A DNA stretch of 40,726 bases from a virus: IMG/VR virus record IMGVR_UViG_3300020034_000450, positions 1 to 40,726 of that record, one strand, 5' to 3'. Within the stretch, counting starts at the first letter, position 1. Each line of letters opens with the position of its first letter. Below the pieces are notes generated by a model, which did no database searches, was not told where the DNA came from, and saw only the letters and a program-made list of their open reading frames with translations. A program made the position numbers and the translations under genes. Below, one piece after another: positions 1 through 7,481 of this stretch.

Positions 1-4
1 GCCG

Positions 5-343
5 ATGCCCGAGACCCCATCGGTGACGCGCACGCCGCTCGAGCGAGGCGGCGTGCGCTACGAGCTCCACGGGCACGTGGTCGCGGCGTCGCGCGCCACG
101 TTGGCCCTGTGGGTGCAAACGGATTTGAAGGCCAACGTGAAACGCTTCGTGATCGACGTCGAGCACGCGTTGTACCTCGACGGCCACGCGTGGCGGTTAT
201 TCAAGTCCGCGTCGGAAGTGATCATGCGGCACGAGGGCACGTCGCTGGAGTTCCACGGTGCGAACGACGATCAGCTGATCCTGTTTCAGCTCACGCGGTT
301 GTCGAACGTGTTCAAAGTCACGCGTGCGGCGGTAAGCGCATGA
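5..343 (+). CDS. STAS-domain protein (anti-sigma-factor-antagonist-like)
   Basis: The 112-residue product has the look of a single STAS domain, the fold of anti-anti-sigma factors such as SpoIIAA. A hydrophobic strand ending in Asp (residues 47-51) leads to a Leu-Asp-Gly-His-Ala turn (58-62), then a helix, a second strand (about 80-84) and a final Leu-Ser-Asn-Val-Phe-Lys-Val (99-105) like the usual 'L..lf.v' end. In classical members the turn is Asp-Ser-Ser-Gly and the Ser is phosphorylated by an anti-sigma kinase. Here Gly60 and His61 replace the serines, so phospho-control is unlikely. Its stop overlaps the next start (ATGA at 340). If the window is circular it follows the integrase stop by four bases and belongs to the early operon. 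The fold assignment is by pattern only. The role is unknown, perhaps interference with host stress-sigma control. Confidence 0.55.
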   Translation: MPETPSVTRTPLERGGVRYELHGHVVAASRATLALWVQTDLKANVKRFVIDVEHALYLDGHAWRLFKSASEVIMRHEGTSLEFHGANDDQLILFQLTRLSNVFKVTRAAVSA

Positions 344-495
344 GACTCTTGTCAAGTTGTCTCGTGGTGATCAGCGTCGGTTGGTTCTGTCTCGCGCTTT
401 GGGCGCCTGACGCGCCGAGGCCCGCGCGGTGGACGCTGGCCGTCATCGGCGTGCTCTGCGTGATCGCCGCGGTGATGCTGTGGCGGTTGCCGTGA
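340..495 (+). CDS. Small two-helix membrane protein
   Basis: This 51-residue product has two hydrophobic segments (about residues 3-21 and 32-49) separated by a short Pro/Arg loop. It is predicted to be a hairpin inner-membrane protein. The ATG overlaps the stop of the STAS gene and its own stop overlaps the following GTG, so it is translationally coupled on both sides. Nothing identifies a function. A holin-like role is possible from size and topology, but the position at the end of the early operon does not support this strongly. Confidence 0.55.
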   Translation: MRLLSSCLVVISVGWFCLALWAPDAPRPARWTLAVIGVLCVIAAVMLWRLP

Positions 496-674
496 GGTGG
501 CAATTCGAGATCCCGACCGAAGAGCAAGCGCGCGAGCAGCTCAAGGGGCGGTCGTACCAGGACACGATGTTCAAAGACGCGGTCTCGGCGCAGCGTCGAT
601 TGATGCCGGTGACGACGCCACAGGAGCTTGCGGCGAACAAGGCGTGGCTCGAAGAACAGCGGCGGGCGAAATGA
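492..674 (+). CDS. Small hypothetical protein
   Basis: The 60-residue product starts at GTG 492, which overlaps the preceding stop in a GTGA junction; upstream in-frame codons belong to the shadow of the preceding gene. It is hydrophilic, mostly helical by composition, and ends in a basic stretch (Glu-Glu-Gln-Arg-Arg-Ala-Lys). Its stop overlaps the next ATG. It is not recognised; gene status rests on its place in an unbroken chain of coupled genes. Confidence 0.45.
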   Translation: MRWQFEIPTEEQAREQLKGRSYQDTMFKDAVSAQRRLMPVTTPQELAANKAWLEEQRRAK

Positions 675-973
675 GCACGTGCAGCGGATGCTGGCGTGAT
701 CAATCGGTGCCCGGCGGAGTCGGTGTGCTCGCCACGTCGGGTGGCGAGTTCTTCGTCGTCCACGACCGGCCGACCGAACTGTGTCCGACACAGGAACCGC
801 ATCACGCAGACGCATGCGGCGAATTCCTGCCGGTCCGCCCGGGCTTCGAGCCTGACAAAGACGGTCTCCGTCGATCGACGCTGTGGATGCCATACAACTG
901 GGAACCCGTCTTCGATGCGCTCGATTGTGGAAAATCGATGTTTGCCATTCTCGAGGAGAGGTGCGCGCGATGA
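671..973 (+). CDS. Hypothetical Cys/His-containing protein
   Basis: The 100-residue product opens with a Cys-x-x-Cys pair (residues 4-7) and has a later Cys-(His-His)-Cys cluster near residues 40-51, which could bind a metal. The start ATG 671 overlaps the previous stop (ATGA), and the stop overlaps the next start in the same way. No family is recognised. Position directly before the VRR-NUC gene suggests an accessory early function. Confidence 0.5.
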   Translation: MSTCSGCWRDQSVPGGVGVLATSGGEFFVVHDRPTELCPTQEPHHADACGEFLPVRPGFEPDKDGLRRSTLWMPYNWEPVFDALDCGKSMFAILEERCAR

Positions 974-1500
974 CGGCGATGATCACTGCGTTTGACACGA
1001 TGGTCAACGGCATGGTCGCCATGGACATCCCGCGCGAGAAGGCCGAACGCGCCGCGCGGATCAAGCTCGGCATCGCCGGATCCGGCGCCGACGTCGTCGA
1101 CCTGGATGACGACGCCCTCGAGGACGTGCACGTCGCGCAGGGAGACAAGCTGATGCGCGCGCTCGGCTTCGAGGTCGTCTGCTTCTCGCAGAAGAAACGC
1201 GCGAAGGTCACACCCGGCATCCCCGATCGCCGCTACATGCGCCGGCCGCGCGTTGCCGGCCGCGCCACGTTCCCCGACGATCGTGTCGTCGAGCAACTCG
1301 GGCCCGCGGTCACGCTCTGGATGGAGTGGAAAGCGTCGTGGGGCCGACAGTCCGACCCGCAGAAGAATTTCCAAGCGCTCACGGAGGCGTGCGGCGAGCC
1401 GTACGTCGTCGGCGGCTACGCGCAGCTTGTCGAGTGGTTGCTGGCGCAGCGCCTCGCCGTCCGGGTCGGCGACATTCTCGAACCCGTTCGAGAATTGTGA
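970..1500 (+). CDS. VRR-NUC domain nuclease
   Basis: The 176-residue product carries a PD-(D/E)XK nuclease core of the VRR-NUC type. Visible motifs are Gly-Ile-Pro-Asp (Asp86), the Glu-Trp-Lys triad piece (Glu119, Lys121) and a following Gln131 in an amphipathic helix, then Tyr-Val-Val-Gly (145-148) and a closing helix. VRR-NUC proteins are structure-specific or single-stranded-DNA nucleases, common in phages next to the terminase or among early genes. The N-terminal 60 residues are an extra helical region. The start is ATG 970, overlapping the preceding stop. It probably resolves branched DNA before packaging, which is inferred from position upstream of the terminase genes. Confidence 0.75.
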   Translation: MTAMITAFDTMVNGMVAMDIPREKAERAARIKLGIAGSGADVVDLDDDALEDVHVAQGDKLMRALGFEVVCFSQKKRAKVTPGIPDRRYMRRPRVAGRATFPDDRVVEQLGPAVTLWMEWKASWGRQSDPQKNFQALTEACGEPYVVGGYAQLVEWLLAQRLAVRVGDILEPVREL

Positions 1501-1502
1501 CT

Positions 1503-1847
1503 ATGTCCGCGACCGTCGTCGGCGAAGTTCGCGTCACGAGCCCTCGTCGTGTGTGGGTCGCGTCGGCGATGACATCGATCACCTGCCTGCCGAGCGTCGA
1601 CGGCCATCACATCAAAGATCCGCTCGTGTGGGAGCACGGATGTCTCCGGTGCAAGCACATCGTCGTTCGCGGCGGCAACGAATGCGGCCGGCTCGTCTAC
1701 CTCGTCGGTGGAGGCTTGGTGAATCCACGGGGCGATCCGCTCGTCATACTGGCGTCGGTCGTCGTCTCGGAGATGCGGCAGATGGCCGAGGCGAAGATGG
1801 ACTACGCCGCGGCGCTCGAGTACCTGGGCATCCGGTTCCTCGGCTAG
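1503..1847 (+). CDS. Hypothetical zinc-ribbon-like protein
   Basis: The 114-residue product has a His-Gly-Cys-Leu-Arg-Cys motif (about residues 48-53) and a later Asn-Glu-Cys-Gly (about 62-65), suggesting a small metal site. The remainder is a predicted beta-rich core ending in a helix (Met-Ala-Glu-Ala-Lys-Met...). ATG 1503 lies two bases after the VRR-NUC stop. It is the last gene of the early chain before the terminator/leader in front of terS. No family is recognised. Confidence 0.5.
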   Translation: MSATVVGEVRVTSPRRVWVASAMTSITCLPSVDGHHIKDPLVWEHGCLRCKHIVVRGGNECGRLVYLVGGGLVNPRGDPLVILASVVVSEMRQMAEAKMDYAAALEYLGIRFLG

Positions 1848-1874
1848 CGCGTGGCGTCGTTGCGAACGCGAGTG

Positions 1875-1927
1875 TAGCATAGGGTCACCAGCCCGATCAC
1901 AACTCACCGTACCGTCTCACCCACGGC
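1875..1927 (+). promoter_or_regulatory. Late-unit leader 1: TAGCAT box plus conserved 17-base element
   Basis: TAGCAT (1875-1880) is the first of three TAGNAT boxes that precede conserved leaders. No convincing -35 is seen here (closest is TGGCGT at 1852). The conserved element ACCGTCTCACCCACGGC lies at 1911-1927. It can fold as a small CCGT/ACGG hairpin that competes with the terminator stem beginning at 1925. The same element recurs at 6699 and 23093. Confidence 0.5.
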
Positions 1928-1968
1928 CCGCCACCCTCGCTCGAGGGACTGCGGGCCTTTTCCGTTTT
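1925..1968 (+). terminator. Intrinsic terminator or attenuator before terS
   Basis: GGCCCGC (1925-1931) pairs with GCGGGCC (1951-1957). The loop itself contains a CCCTC/GAGGG hairpin, and the stem is followed by TTTTCCGTTTT (1958-1968). The T tract ends two bases before the ATG of terS, leaving no room for a Shine-Dalgarno site. It either ends the early operon or attenuates the terS unit. Confidence 0.7.
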
Positions 1969-1970
1969 CG

Positions 1971-2564
1971 ATGACCGACACCGCATTCCCAACGCCCGCT
2001 CCCGTCTCCGACGTGCGTCCCCTCTCACGACGCATGGAGAAGTTCTGCGAAGAGTTTCTTGTCGACCTGAATCGCACGCACGCGTGCATTCGGTCGGGAC
2101 ACTCCGCACGGTCTGCGCGTAGCGCGGGCTGCCGGCTCATGAAGGATCCTCGCATTCTCACGCGGATCAATGAGCTGATGCGCGAGCGCGAAGAGACGAC
2201 GCGGGTGAAAGCGTTCAAGGTGCTCGAGGAGCTCGCCGTGATCGCTTTCTCGTCGATCGACCATTACGCGATCGACGAGAACGGGAACGTCACAGTCAAA
2301 GCCGACGCGCCAGTCGGTGCGATGCGCGCCGTGTCCAAGATCCGCCGCAAGGTCAAAGTTCTCGAGCAGAACGACACGAGCACGATCGTGGAGTACGACA
2401 CCGAGCTCACGCTGATCGATAAGAACCCGCCGATCACCAACGCGTTGAAGCATCTCGGTCTGTTGAAGGAGATCGTGGAGCACCGCGACCTGACGCTCGA
2501 AGATATGATCCGCGCGGCCGAAGCAGAGGAGCATCGTGACCCCGACGGCATCGAGACGAAGTAG
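1971..2564 (+). CDS. terS: Terminase small subunit
   Basis: The 197-residue product resembles the Terminase_2 type of small terminase subunit. Residues 18-75 form the expected helix-turn-helix DNA-binding region (Leu-Ser-Arg-Arg...Phe-Cys-Glu-Glu-Phe-Leu, then Ala-Gly-Cys-Arg-Leu-Met-Lys-Asp-Pro). A central oligomerisation part follows, and the tail carries the large-subunit contact. It recognises the phage packaging site and recruits TerL. The ATG at 1971 directly follows a terminator T tract and has no Shine-Dalgarno site; the next in-frame ATG (2034) would remove 21 non-conserved-looking residues and also lacks one. The 3' end overlaps terL by 29 bases. Confidence 0.85.
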   Translation: MTDTAFPTPAPVSDVRPLSRRMEKFCEEFLVDLNRTHACIRSGHSARSARSAGCRLMKDPRILTRINELMREREETTRVKAFKVLEELAVIAFSSIDHYAIDENGNVTVKADAPVGAMRAVSKIRRKVKVLEQNDTSTIVEYDTELTLIDKNPPITNALKHLGLLKEIVEHRDLTLEDMIRAAEAEEHRDPDGIETK

Positions 2565-4137
2565 CGCCGGATCCGGCGCCCCCGACCAGCGCCGGCGCGC
2601 GATCGCCGCGGTCAATGTCCTCCGCGGCGACTACGAGCGGTGGGCGGCGCGGTGCTATCGCATCCGCGACAAGTTCGGCCGCATCCGTCCGCTCCTGCTC
2701 AATCCCGTGCAGCGTGAGATCGGCCGCATTGAACGACAGCTGCTCGCCCATCACGATCAGGCCCGCATCCTCACGCTCAAGGCGCGGCAGGGGGGCGTGT
2801 CGACCGATCAGCAGGCAAGGGCACTGCATCAGATCTGGTCCCAACCCAACTTCGACGCACTGACGCTCGCGCATACGCGCGAGGACACGGCGAAGCTGTT
2901 CGCGATCACGACGCGTGCAATCGAGCATTTCCCTCGCGAACTGCTCCCTCGACTCGGCGATGCACAAACGAGCGAGATCAGCTTTCCGGGGCTCGATACG
3001 AAGTTCTTCACGGGGACCGCTGGCGCCCGTCGCACCGGCCGCGGACTCACGATTAAACGATTTCACGGATCTGAATTCGCGTTTTGGGATGATCCCGAAG
3101 GAGTACTCGGGAGCGTGACGCCGGCGCTGGTGCCGATCGGCAGCGTGGTGCAGCTCGAGACAACGGCGAGCGGGTTCGGTTCAGCGGCGCATCAATTCTG
3201 GCTCGAGGCGATCGCGCGCGGCTATACGCCGCTGTTCTTCGCGTGGTGGCAATGCGATCCGCTCAATTATCGGTTGCCGCTGATGGCCGACGACGAGCTC
3301 GGCTTCCTCGAGGACGAGGAACGCGATCTCATCGCGCGACATGGCCTCGATCTCGAACAGATCAAATGGCGACGGCTGAAGATGGCCGAGCTCACGCGAT
3401 CCACGTTCCTCACCGAGTACGCCGAGGACGCGGAGACGTGCTGGCTCGCGCCGGGCGGGATGTTCTTCGATGCCGAAATGCTCAAGTCGCTCCGACTGAA
3501 AGCACCAACACCGATCGAGACGCACCTGGGCGGCACCCTCGAGGTATTCATGACGGCTGCGGTCATCGGGAACACGCGAGGCACCGGGCCCGCACCGGAG
3601 ACGATCGTCATCGGCGCCGACGTCGCCGAGGGGATCGGCGGCGATCGATCGACGTTCAGCGCGCGCACCAGATCGACGTTCCGACCGGTGGCCACGTTTG
3701 CCGACGCACGCATGCCGCCGAAGGAATTCGCCGCGGTGCTCAACGAGTGGGGTCGCAAGCTCGGCATGGCCATGCTTATCGTCGAGAAGAACGCGCACGG
3801 CATCACCGTGCTCCGCCATCTGCGCGACGATCACCAGTATCCGCTCGATCGTATCTATCACCGTCGCCCGCTCGACGGTCCGGCCGACAACGAGAGTGAG
3901 CGCATCGGATGGGCAACGACCGCGGAATCAAAGCCGCTCTTGCTCGACGCGGGCCGTGAGATGTTCAGTGCGGCGAAGGACGGATACGCCGGCGTGCCGC
4001 CGCTTGAAGTGGTGCGCGACGCGTTCGGCGTCCGGCGGAACGACAAAGGCAAGATCGAACTCACCGGCAAGGACATGCTCGTCGCTGACATGCTCGCCTG
4101 GATCGGTCGATCGAGTCCGGACTATGTCTTTTTCTAA
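2536..4137 (+). CDS. terL: Terminase large subunit
   Basis: The 533-residue product is the ATP-driven packaging motor and headful or site-specific nuclease. The ATPase half shows a Lys-Ala-Arg-Gln-Gly-Gly-Val-Ser-Thr Walker A variant (residues about 82-90) and a Walker B-like His-Gly-Ser-Glu-Phe-Ala-Phe-Trp (about 178-185) with catalytic Glu. The nuclease half begins with Val-Ile-Gly-Ala-Asp-Val-Ala-Glu-Gly (about 356-364), typical of the RNase-H-like TerL nuclease. Length is normal. The GTG start at 2536 lies inside terS, so translation is probably coupled. Confidence 0.92.
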   Translation: MTPTASRRSSAGSGAPDQRRRAIAAVNVLRGDYERWAARCYRIRDKFGRIRPLLLNPVQREIGRIERQLLAHHDQARILTLKARQGGVSTDQQARALHQIWSQPNFDALTLAHTREDTAKLFAITTRAIEHFPRELLPRLGDAQTSEISFPGLDTKFFTGTAGARRTGRGLTIKRFHGSEFAFWDDPEGVLGSVTPALVPIGSVVQLETTASGFGSAAHQFWLEAIARGYTPLFFAWWQCDPLNYRLPLMADDELGFLEDEERDLIARHGLDLEQIKWRRLKMAELTRSTFLTEYAEDAETCWLAPGGMFFDAEMLKSLRLKAPTPIETHLGGTLEVFMTAAVIGNTRGTGPAPETIVIGADVAEGIGGDRSTFSARTRSTFRPVATFADARMPPKEFAAVLNEWGRKLGMAMLIVEKNAHGITVLRHLRDDHQYPLDRIYHRRPLDGPADNESERIGWATTAESKPLLLDAGREMFSAAKDGYAGVPPLEVVRDAFGVRRNDKGKIELTGKDMLVADMLAWIGRSSPDYVFF

Positions 4138-4381
4138 GCGCCGATCACCACGTCTCGCAGCCGTGGCGGTGTGGCTCCGCGTCAATCGTGCGGTGCTGCT
4201 CACCGCTGGCGCGATGCTCGCCGGCTGGCTGCTGCTGACGTTCGCGATTGCCGGCGTGCTGCGGCCGCGGATTGTGTGGCCGACGTCGCTCGGTCTGCTC
4301 GCCTTGTCCGCGGCCGGATGGAATCTCGTGGGCCGCGTCGTGTTTTTCGGACTGTATGACATCTCTCGCAAGGATTCCTGA
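4124..4381 (+). CDS. Small two-helix membrane protein
   Basis: The 85-residue product has a basic N-terminus (Lys5, Arg6, Arg7), two predicted transmembrane helices (about 23-46 and 52-76) and a charged C-terminus. The ATG at 4124 lies inside the last codons of terL and its stop is two bases before the portal start, so it is locked into the packaging operon. A role in lysis (holin) or as a membrane accessory to head assembly is conceivable; no family is recognised. Confidence 0.6.
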   Translation: MSFSKRRSPRLAAVAVWLRVNRAVLLTAGAMLAGWLLLTFAIAGVLRPRIVWPTSLGLLALSAAGWNLVGRVVFFGLYDISRKDS

Positions 4382-4383
4382 TC

Positions 4384-5646
4384 ATGCCGACTGTCTTTGA
4401 TCGCGCACTCGCGCGCACCCGCGGGCCGGCCGGATCCGGCGGCGGCTCGCTCGTGCCGTCGTACTTGAGCAAGCTGCCCCAGTGGACGAGCTGGGGGACG
4501 AAGCGCGCCGTCGACGAAGGCTTCAAAGCGTCGGTGTGGGTCTATATCTCCATTCAACGGCTCATGAAGGCCGCGGCCTCGGTGCCGTGGTACGCGTACG
4601 AGAAACGCGGGTCCAAGTGGGAGAAACAGGAAGACCATCCGCTGTCACAGTTGATGGCCCGGCCGAACCCGTTCATGTCGCGGCAGACCGTGATCGAGTT
4701 TCAAGTCGCGCACCTGCATCTCGCCGGGAACGCGATGCTCAAGAAGATCGAGATTCGCGGGCAGACCCGTGAACTTTGGCCGATCTGGGAGCTCGACAAG
4801 ATTCAGCCGGTCCCGTCGTCGATCGACTTTCTGGATCGCTACGACTTCCGCCGCGACGGTGATGCGATCCCGATCTACCCCAGCGAAGTGGTGCATTCGC
4901 AGTTCATCGATCCGTCAAACCCGTTCTGGGGCATGTCGCCGCTCCAGGCCGCCGCGCGCATCGTCGACACCGACATCGAAGCGGTCCGGTGGAATAAAAT
5001 CACGCTGCAGAACCGCGCGGTCCCGGACGGCGTGTTCGTCATTCCGCAGCAACAGACGCGCGCACAGCTGGACGAGGCGCGCGCGATCGTCACCGAGAAG
5101 TACTCTGGCGCCGATAACGCGCGTGTGCCCTGGGTGATTGGTTCGGGAATGACGTACACGCAGATGTCGCTCACACCGGTCGAGATGGACTGGCTCGAAT
5201 CCCGGAAGATGACCCGCGAGGAGATCTGCGCCACGTTCGGAGTGCCGCCGGCCATGGTCGGAATCATGGAGAGCAGCTCACTCGGCAACGACTATCTCGA
5301 CAGCATCCGACGCATCTTCTGGTCGGACACGGTGATTCCGATCCTCGATCTGCTGATGGACTCGTTCAATCGATCGGTGACGCCGGCGTTTGGTGACCCG
5401 GCCGTGCTGCAGCTCCGCTACGACACGACCGGTGTCGAGGCGCTACGCGAGGATCTCGGCGACAAGATCACGCAATTCGGAAAGTTGATGATGTCGGGCG
5501 TGCCGGTGAACATGGCCGCGCAGCGTCTCAATCTCGGCATCGACAAGATCGACGGCGGCGATGTCGCGCTCGTTCCGGGTACGCTGGTGCCGATCGCCGA
5601 CGCGGGGCAGGGAGACCCGCAGGCGCCAGCACCGAACGAGTTGTAG
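4384..5646 (+). CDS. Portal protein, HK97 family
   Basis: The 420-residue product matches the HK97-type portal: an N-terminal region leading to a conserved core with Pro-Ser-Glu-Val-Val-His (about 160-165), Pro-Phe-Trp-Gly-Met-Ser-Pro-Leu (about 178-185), and Met-Thr-Arg-Glu-Glu-Ile-Cys-Ala-Thr-Phe-Gly-Val-Pro-Pro (about 276-289), a hallmark of the family. It forms the dodecameric ring at the head vertex through which DNA enters and to which the connector binds. ATG 4384 is preceded by AAGGA with good spacing. The minor head gene follows after seven bases. Confidence 0.93.
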   Translation: MPTVFDRALARTRGPAGSGGGSLVPSYLSKLPQWTSWGTKRAVDEGFKASVWVYISIQRLMKAAASVPWYAYEKRGSKWEKQEDHPLSQLMARPNPFMSRQTVIEFQVAHLHLAGNAMLKKIEIRGQTRELWPIWELDKIQPVPSSIDFLDRYDFRRDGDAIPIYPSEVVHSQFIDPSNPFWGMSPLQAAARIVDTDIEAVRWNKITLQNRAVPDGVFVIPQQQTRAQLDEARAIVTEKYSGADNARVPWVIGSGMTYTQMSLTPVEMDWLESRKMTREEICATFGVPPAMVGIMESSSLGNDYLDSIRRIFWSDTVIPILDLLMDSFNRSVTPAFGDPAVLQLRYDTTGVEALREDLGDKITQFGKLMMSGVPVNMAAQRLNLGIDKIDGGDVALVPGTLVPIADAGQGDPQAPAPNEL

Positions 5647-5653
5647 CCACAAC

Positions 5654-6598
5654 GTGGCCGCGCTCGAGCTTAAAATCGCGTACCCGCTCCGGGATCCGGG
5701 CGACGACTACTGGGCGCGACTCCATCGACTCGCGTCGTCCGCTGAACCTGGCGTCCGGCGCGAGTTCCTGCAGGCCATCAAGCGCATGCAGGAGAATCTC
5801 GATCTCGCCGCGATCGAAGCCGCGCTCGAGCGGAACGATCTCAATGCGGTGATTCGGCTGGTGCCGTTCAGCGAGCTCGATGACGCGCTCGCTGAAGCGG
5901 AAGCCGGTCTCGAAACAGTGCGCTCGAGCGCATTCCTTGTCGGTCGTGAACAGGCGATGCCGTTCCTGCACGCCGAGCAGCTCGCGATCCATCTCGGTAG
6001 TCGCGGATCGATCGCGATCGCCTGGCGCCATCTATCGCCCACGGTGCTCGAGGCGATCAGAACGAATACGGCAACGCGAGTCACCAGGATCGCTGAACTC
6101 ACCCGTCGCACGATCAGTCAATTTGTGGAGCGCGCGTTTGTTCGCGGCGACCCGCATCGTGCGATCGCGACGGACATCAAGCAGATCATCGGACTGACGC
6201 CAGCGCAGTCGGATGCGGTCGATCGCGTGCGTCTCGCCATGGTGGACGAAGGAACTCGGCCGTCCGTTATAGCGAAGAGAGTCGAGCGTCTCCGCGCTAA
6301 GAAGGTAAAACAACGCGCAGTGACGATCGCGCGGCATGAATCGATCACGGCCGCGAACGACGGGCAGCGCGCCAGTTGGCGCATCCTCGCCGAGCGCGGC
6401 TTGTTGGATAGCAACGCGTTCGAACGGGAATGGTTGGCGATTGTGCCGACGGATGGCCGGACGTGTCCGATCTGTAAAGTGCTCGACGGCAAACGCGCGC
6501 CGATCGACGGCGACTACGAGCCAGCGGATGCGAAAGGCGGCCCGCCGGCGCACGTGGTCTGTCGCTGCACCGAGCGTCTCGTGCCCGTCAGTCCGTGA
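5654..6598 (+). CDS. Minor head / head morphogenesis protein, MuF-like
   Basis: The 314-residue product sits immediately after the portal, as MuF/SPP1 gp7-like proteins do. It has a long helical region. The C-terminus carries the diagnostic metal-type motif: Cys271-x-x-Cys274, then Pro-Pro-Ala-His300, and Cys303-Arg-Cys305. It helps capsid assembly and is packaged in small copy number or ejected with DNA in related phages. The start is taken as GTG 5654, seven bases after the portal stop; the longer upstream reading overlaps the portal gene and is Arg-rich out-of-frame sequence. Confidence 0.85.
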   Translation: MAALELKIAYPLRDPGDDYWARLHRLASSAEPGVRREFLQAIKRMQENLDLAAIEAALERNDLNAVIRLVPFSELDDALAEAEAGLETVRSSAFLVGREQAMPFLHAEQLAIHLGSRGSIAIAWRHLSPTVLEAIRTNTATRVTRIAELTRRTISQFVERAFVRGDPHRAIATDIKQIIGLTPAQSDAVDRVRLAMVDEGTRPSVIAKRVERLRAKKVKQRAVTIARHESITAANDGQRASWRILAERGLLDSNAFEREWLAIVPTDGRTCPICKVLDGKRAPIDGDYEPADAKGGPPAHVVCRCTERLVPVSP

Positions 6599-6628
6599 CG
6601 CGCCGCCGGATCCGGCGTCTTCTCACTG

Positions 6629-6658
6629 TTGACTGTTTGGCAGACGCAGCACTAGAAT
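6629..6658 (+). promoter_or_regulatory. Sigma70-like promoter for the capsid unit
   Basis: TTGACT (6629-6634) and TAGAAT (6653-6658) are separated by 18 bases. Both boxes are close to consensus and lie in a 167-base non-coding stretch between the minor head and protease genes. It is the best promoter match in the late region. Its -10 shares the TAGNAT form with the boxes at 1875 and 23041. Confidence 0.65.
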
Positions 6659-6698
6659 AGCTCCAGGGCCAGCGCACCGCGGCCTCACAACTCATCGC

Positions 6699-6715
6699 AC
6701 CGTCTTATCCACGGC
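6699..6715 (+). promoter_or_regulatory. Conserved 17-base leader element, copy 2
   Basis: ACCGTCTTATCCACGGC is identical to copies 1 and 3 except at pyrimidine-for-pyrimidine positions in the loop of a possible CCGT/ACGG hairpin. It lies about 35 bases downstream of the expected start site and its last five bases (ACGGC) are the start of the following terminator stem. This fits an attenuator with two mutually exclusive folds. Confidence 0.55.
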
Positions 6716-6750
6716 CTCACGCCTTCATTGGCGCGGGGCCGTTTTCGTTT
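6711..6750 (+). terminator. Intrinsic terminator or attenuator before the prohead protease
   Basis: ACGGCC (6711-6716) pairs with GGCCGT (6737-6742). An inner CGCC/GGCG stem sits beyond a 3x3 internal loop with a TTCATT apex. The run TTTTCGTTTT (6742-6751) follows. Because it lies downstream of the promoter at 6629 and upstream of the protease start, it would attenuate that promoter unless bypassed. Confidence 0.7.
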
Positions 6751-6765
6751 TCCCGGAGCCGTGGT

Positions 6766-7467
6766 TTGCAGCTCGAGCGCAAGGTGGTTTCCGCGGAGTT
6801 CAAAGCTGATGTCGCCAAGCGACGCATCGAAGGCTATGCGTCGACCTTCGGCAACGTCGACGGGAACGACGACATTGTGCTCAAGGGCGCCTACACCCGG
6901 ACGCTCGAGAACGATCTGCCGATCGGCCGCATCAAGGTCAAGCGCAATCATCAGGTGCTGATCGGGAAGCCCGAGCACGCCGAGCAAGACTCAAAAGGGC
7001 TGCTCACCGTCTCGCGCATCAGCGATACCGATCTCGGGAACGAAACGCTCATCCTCGTGCAGGACGGCGTGATCGACGAGATGTCTATCGGGTTCAAGGC
7101 CGAAGAGAAGTCGTATACGACGGTCGAGGGCAAGCGTGTGCGCGAGCTCGCAGGCGTGAAGCTGTACGAGTGGAGCTTCATGGACGACGTAGCGGCGAAC
7201 TCGCAGGCCAGTGTCATCGGCGTGAAGTCGCTGTACGACGTCTCGTGCGTGCTCGACCAGATGCAATCCGCGGTCTACGCGCTGCAACGCCTCGCGTCAT
7301 TGCCGGCCGATGTCGCCGCCCGGGTGGCCGCGCTCGTCCGCGATCTCCAAGCCCTGCCGTCCGTCTCTGGCGACGCGGAATACGACGCGCGCCAAGCGGC
7401 ACAAGTCGCCTCGCTCTCCACGCTGCTCTCGGAATTCACCAACTCCCTCCGCACCACCAACTCGTAA
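6766..7467 (+). CDS. Prohead protease, HK97 type (U35)
   Basis: The 233-residue product matches the HK97 prohead serine protease. It starts with the usual Val-Ser-Ala-Glu-Phe-Lys and Gly-Tyr-Ala-Ser-Thr-Phe-Gly-Asn, has the catalytic His at 62 (Lys-Arg-Asn-His) and the nucleophile Ser107 (Asp-Glu-Met-Ser-Ile-Gly-Phe). It cuts the delta domain from the capsid protein during maturation and then itself. The start is TTG 6766, seven bases after GGAG; no ATG or GTG fits better, and the family N-terminus begins here. The C-terminal 80 residues are helical and may act as the scaffold-like tail. It is the first gene of the capsid unit. Confidence 0.92.
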   Translation: MQLERKVVSAEFKADVAKRRIEGYASTFGNVDGNDDIVLKGAYTRTLENDLPIGRIKVKRNHQVLIGKPEHAEQDSKGLLTVSRISDTDLGNETLILVQDGVIDEMSIGFKAEEKSYTTVEGKRVRELAGVKLYEWSFMDDVAANSQASVIGVKSLYDVSCVLDQMQSAVYALQRLASLPADVAARVAALVRDLQALPSVSGDAEYDARQAAQVASLSTLLSEFTNSLRTTNS

Positions 7468-7481
7468 CGGAGCTCACGGCC

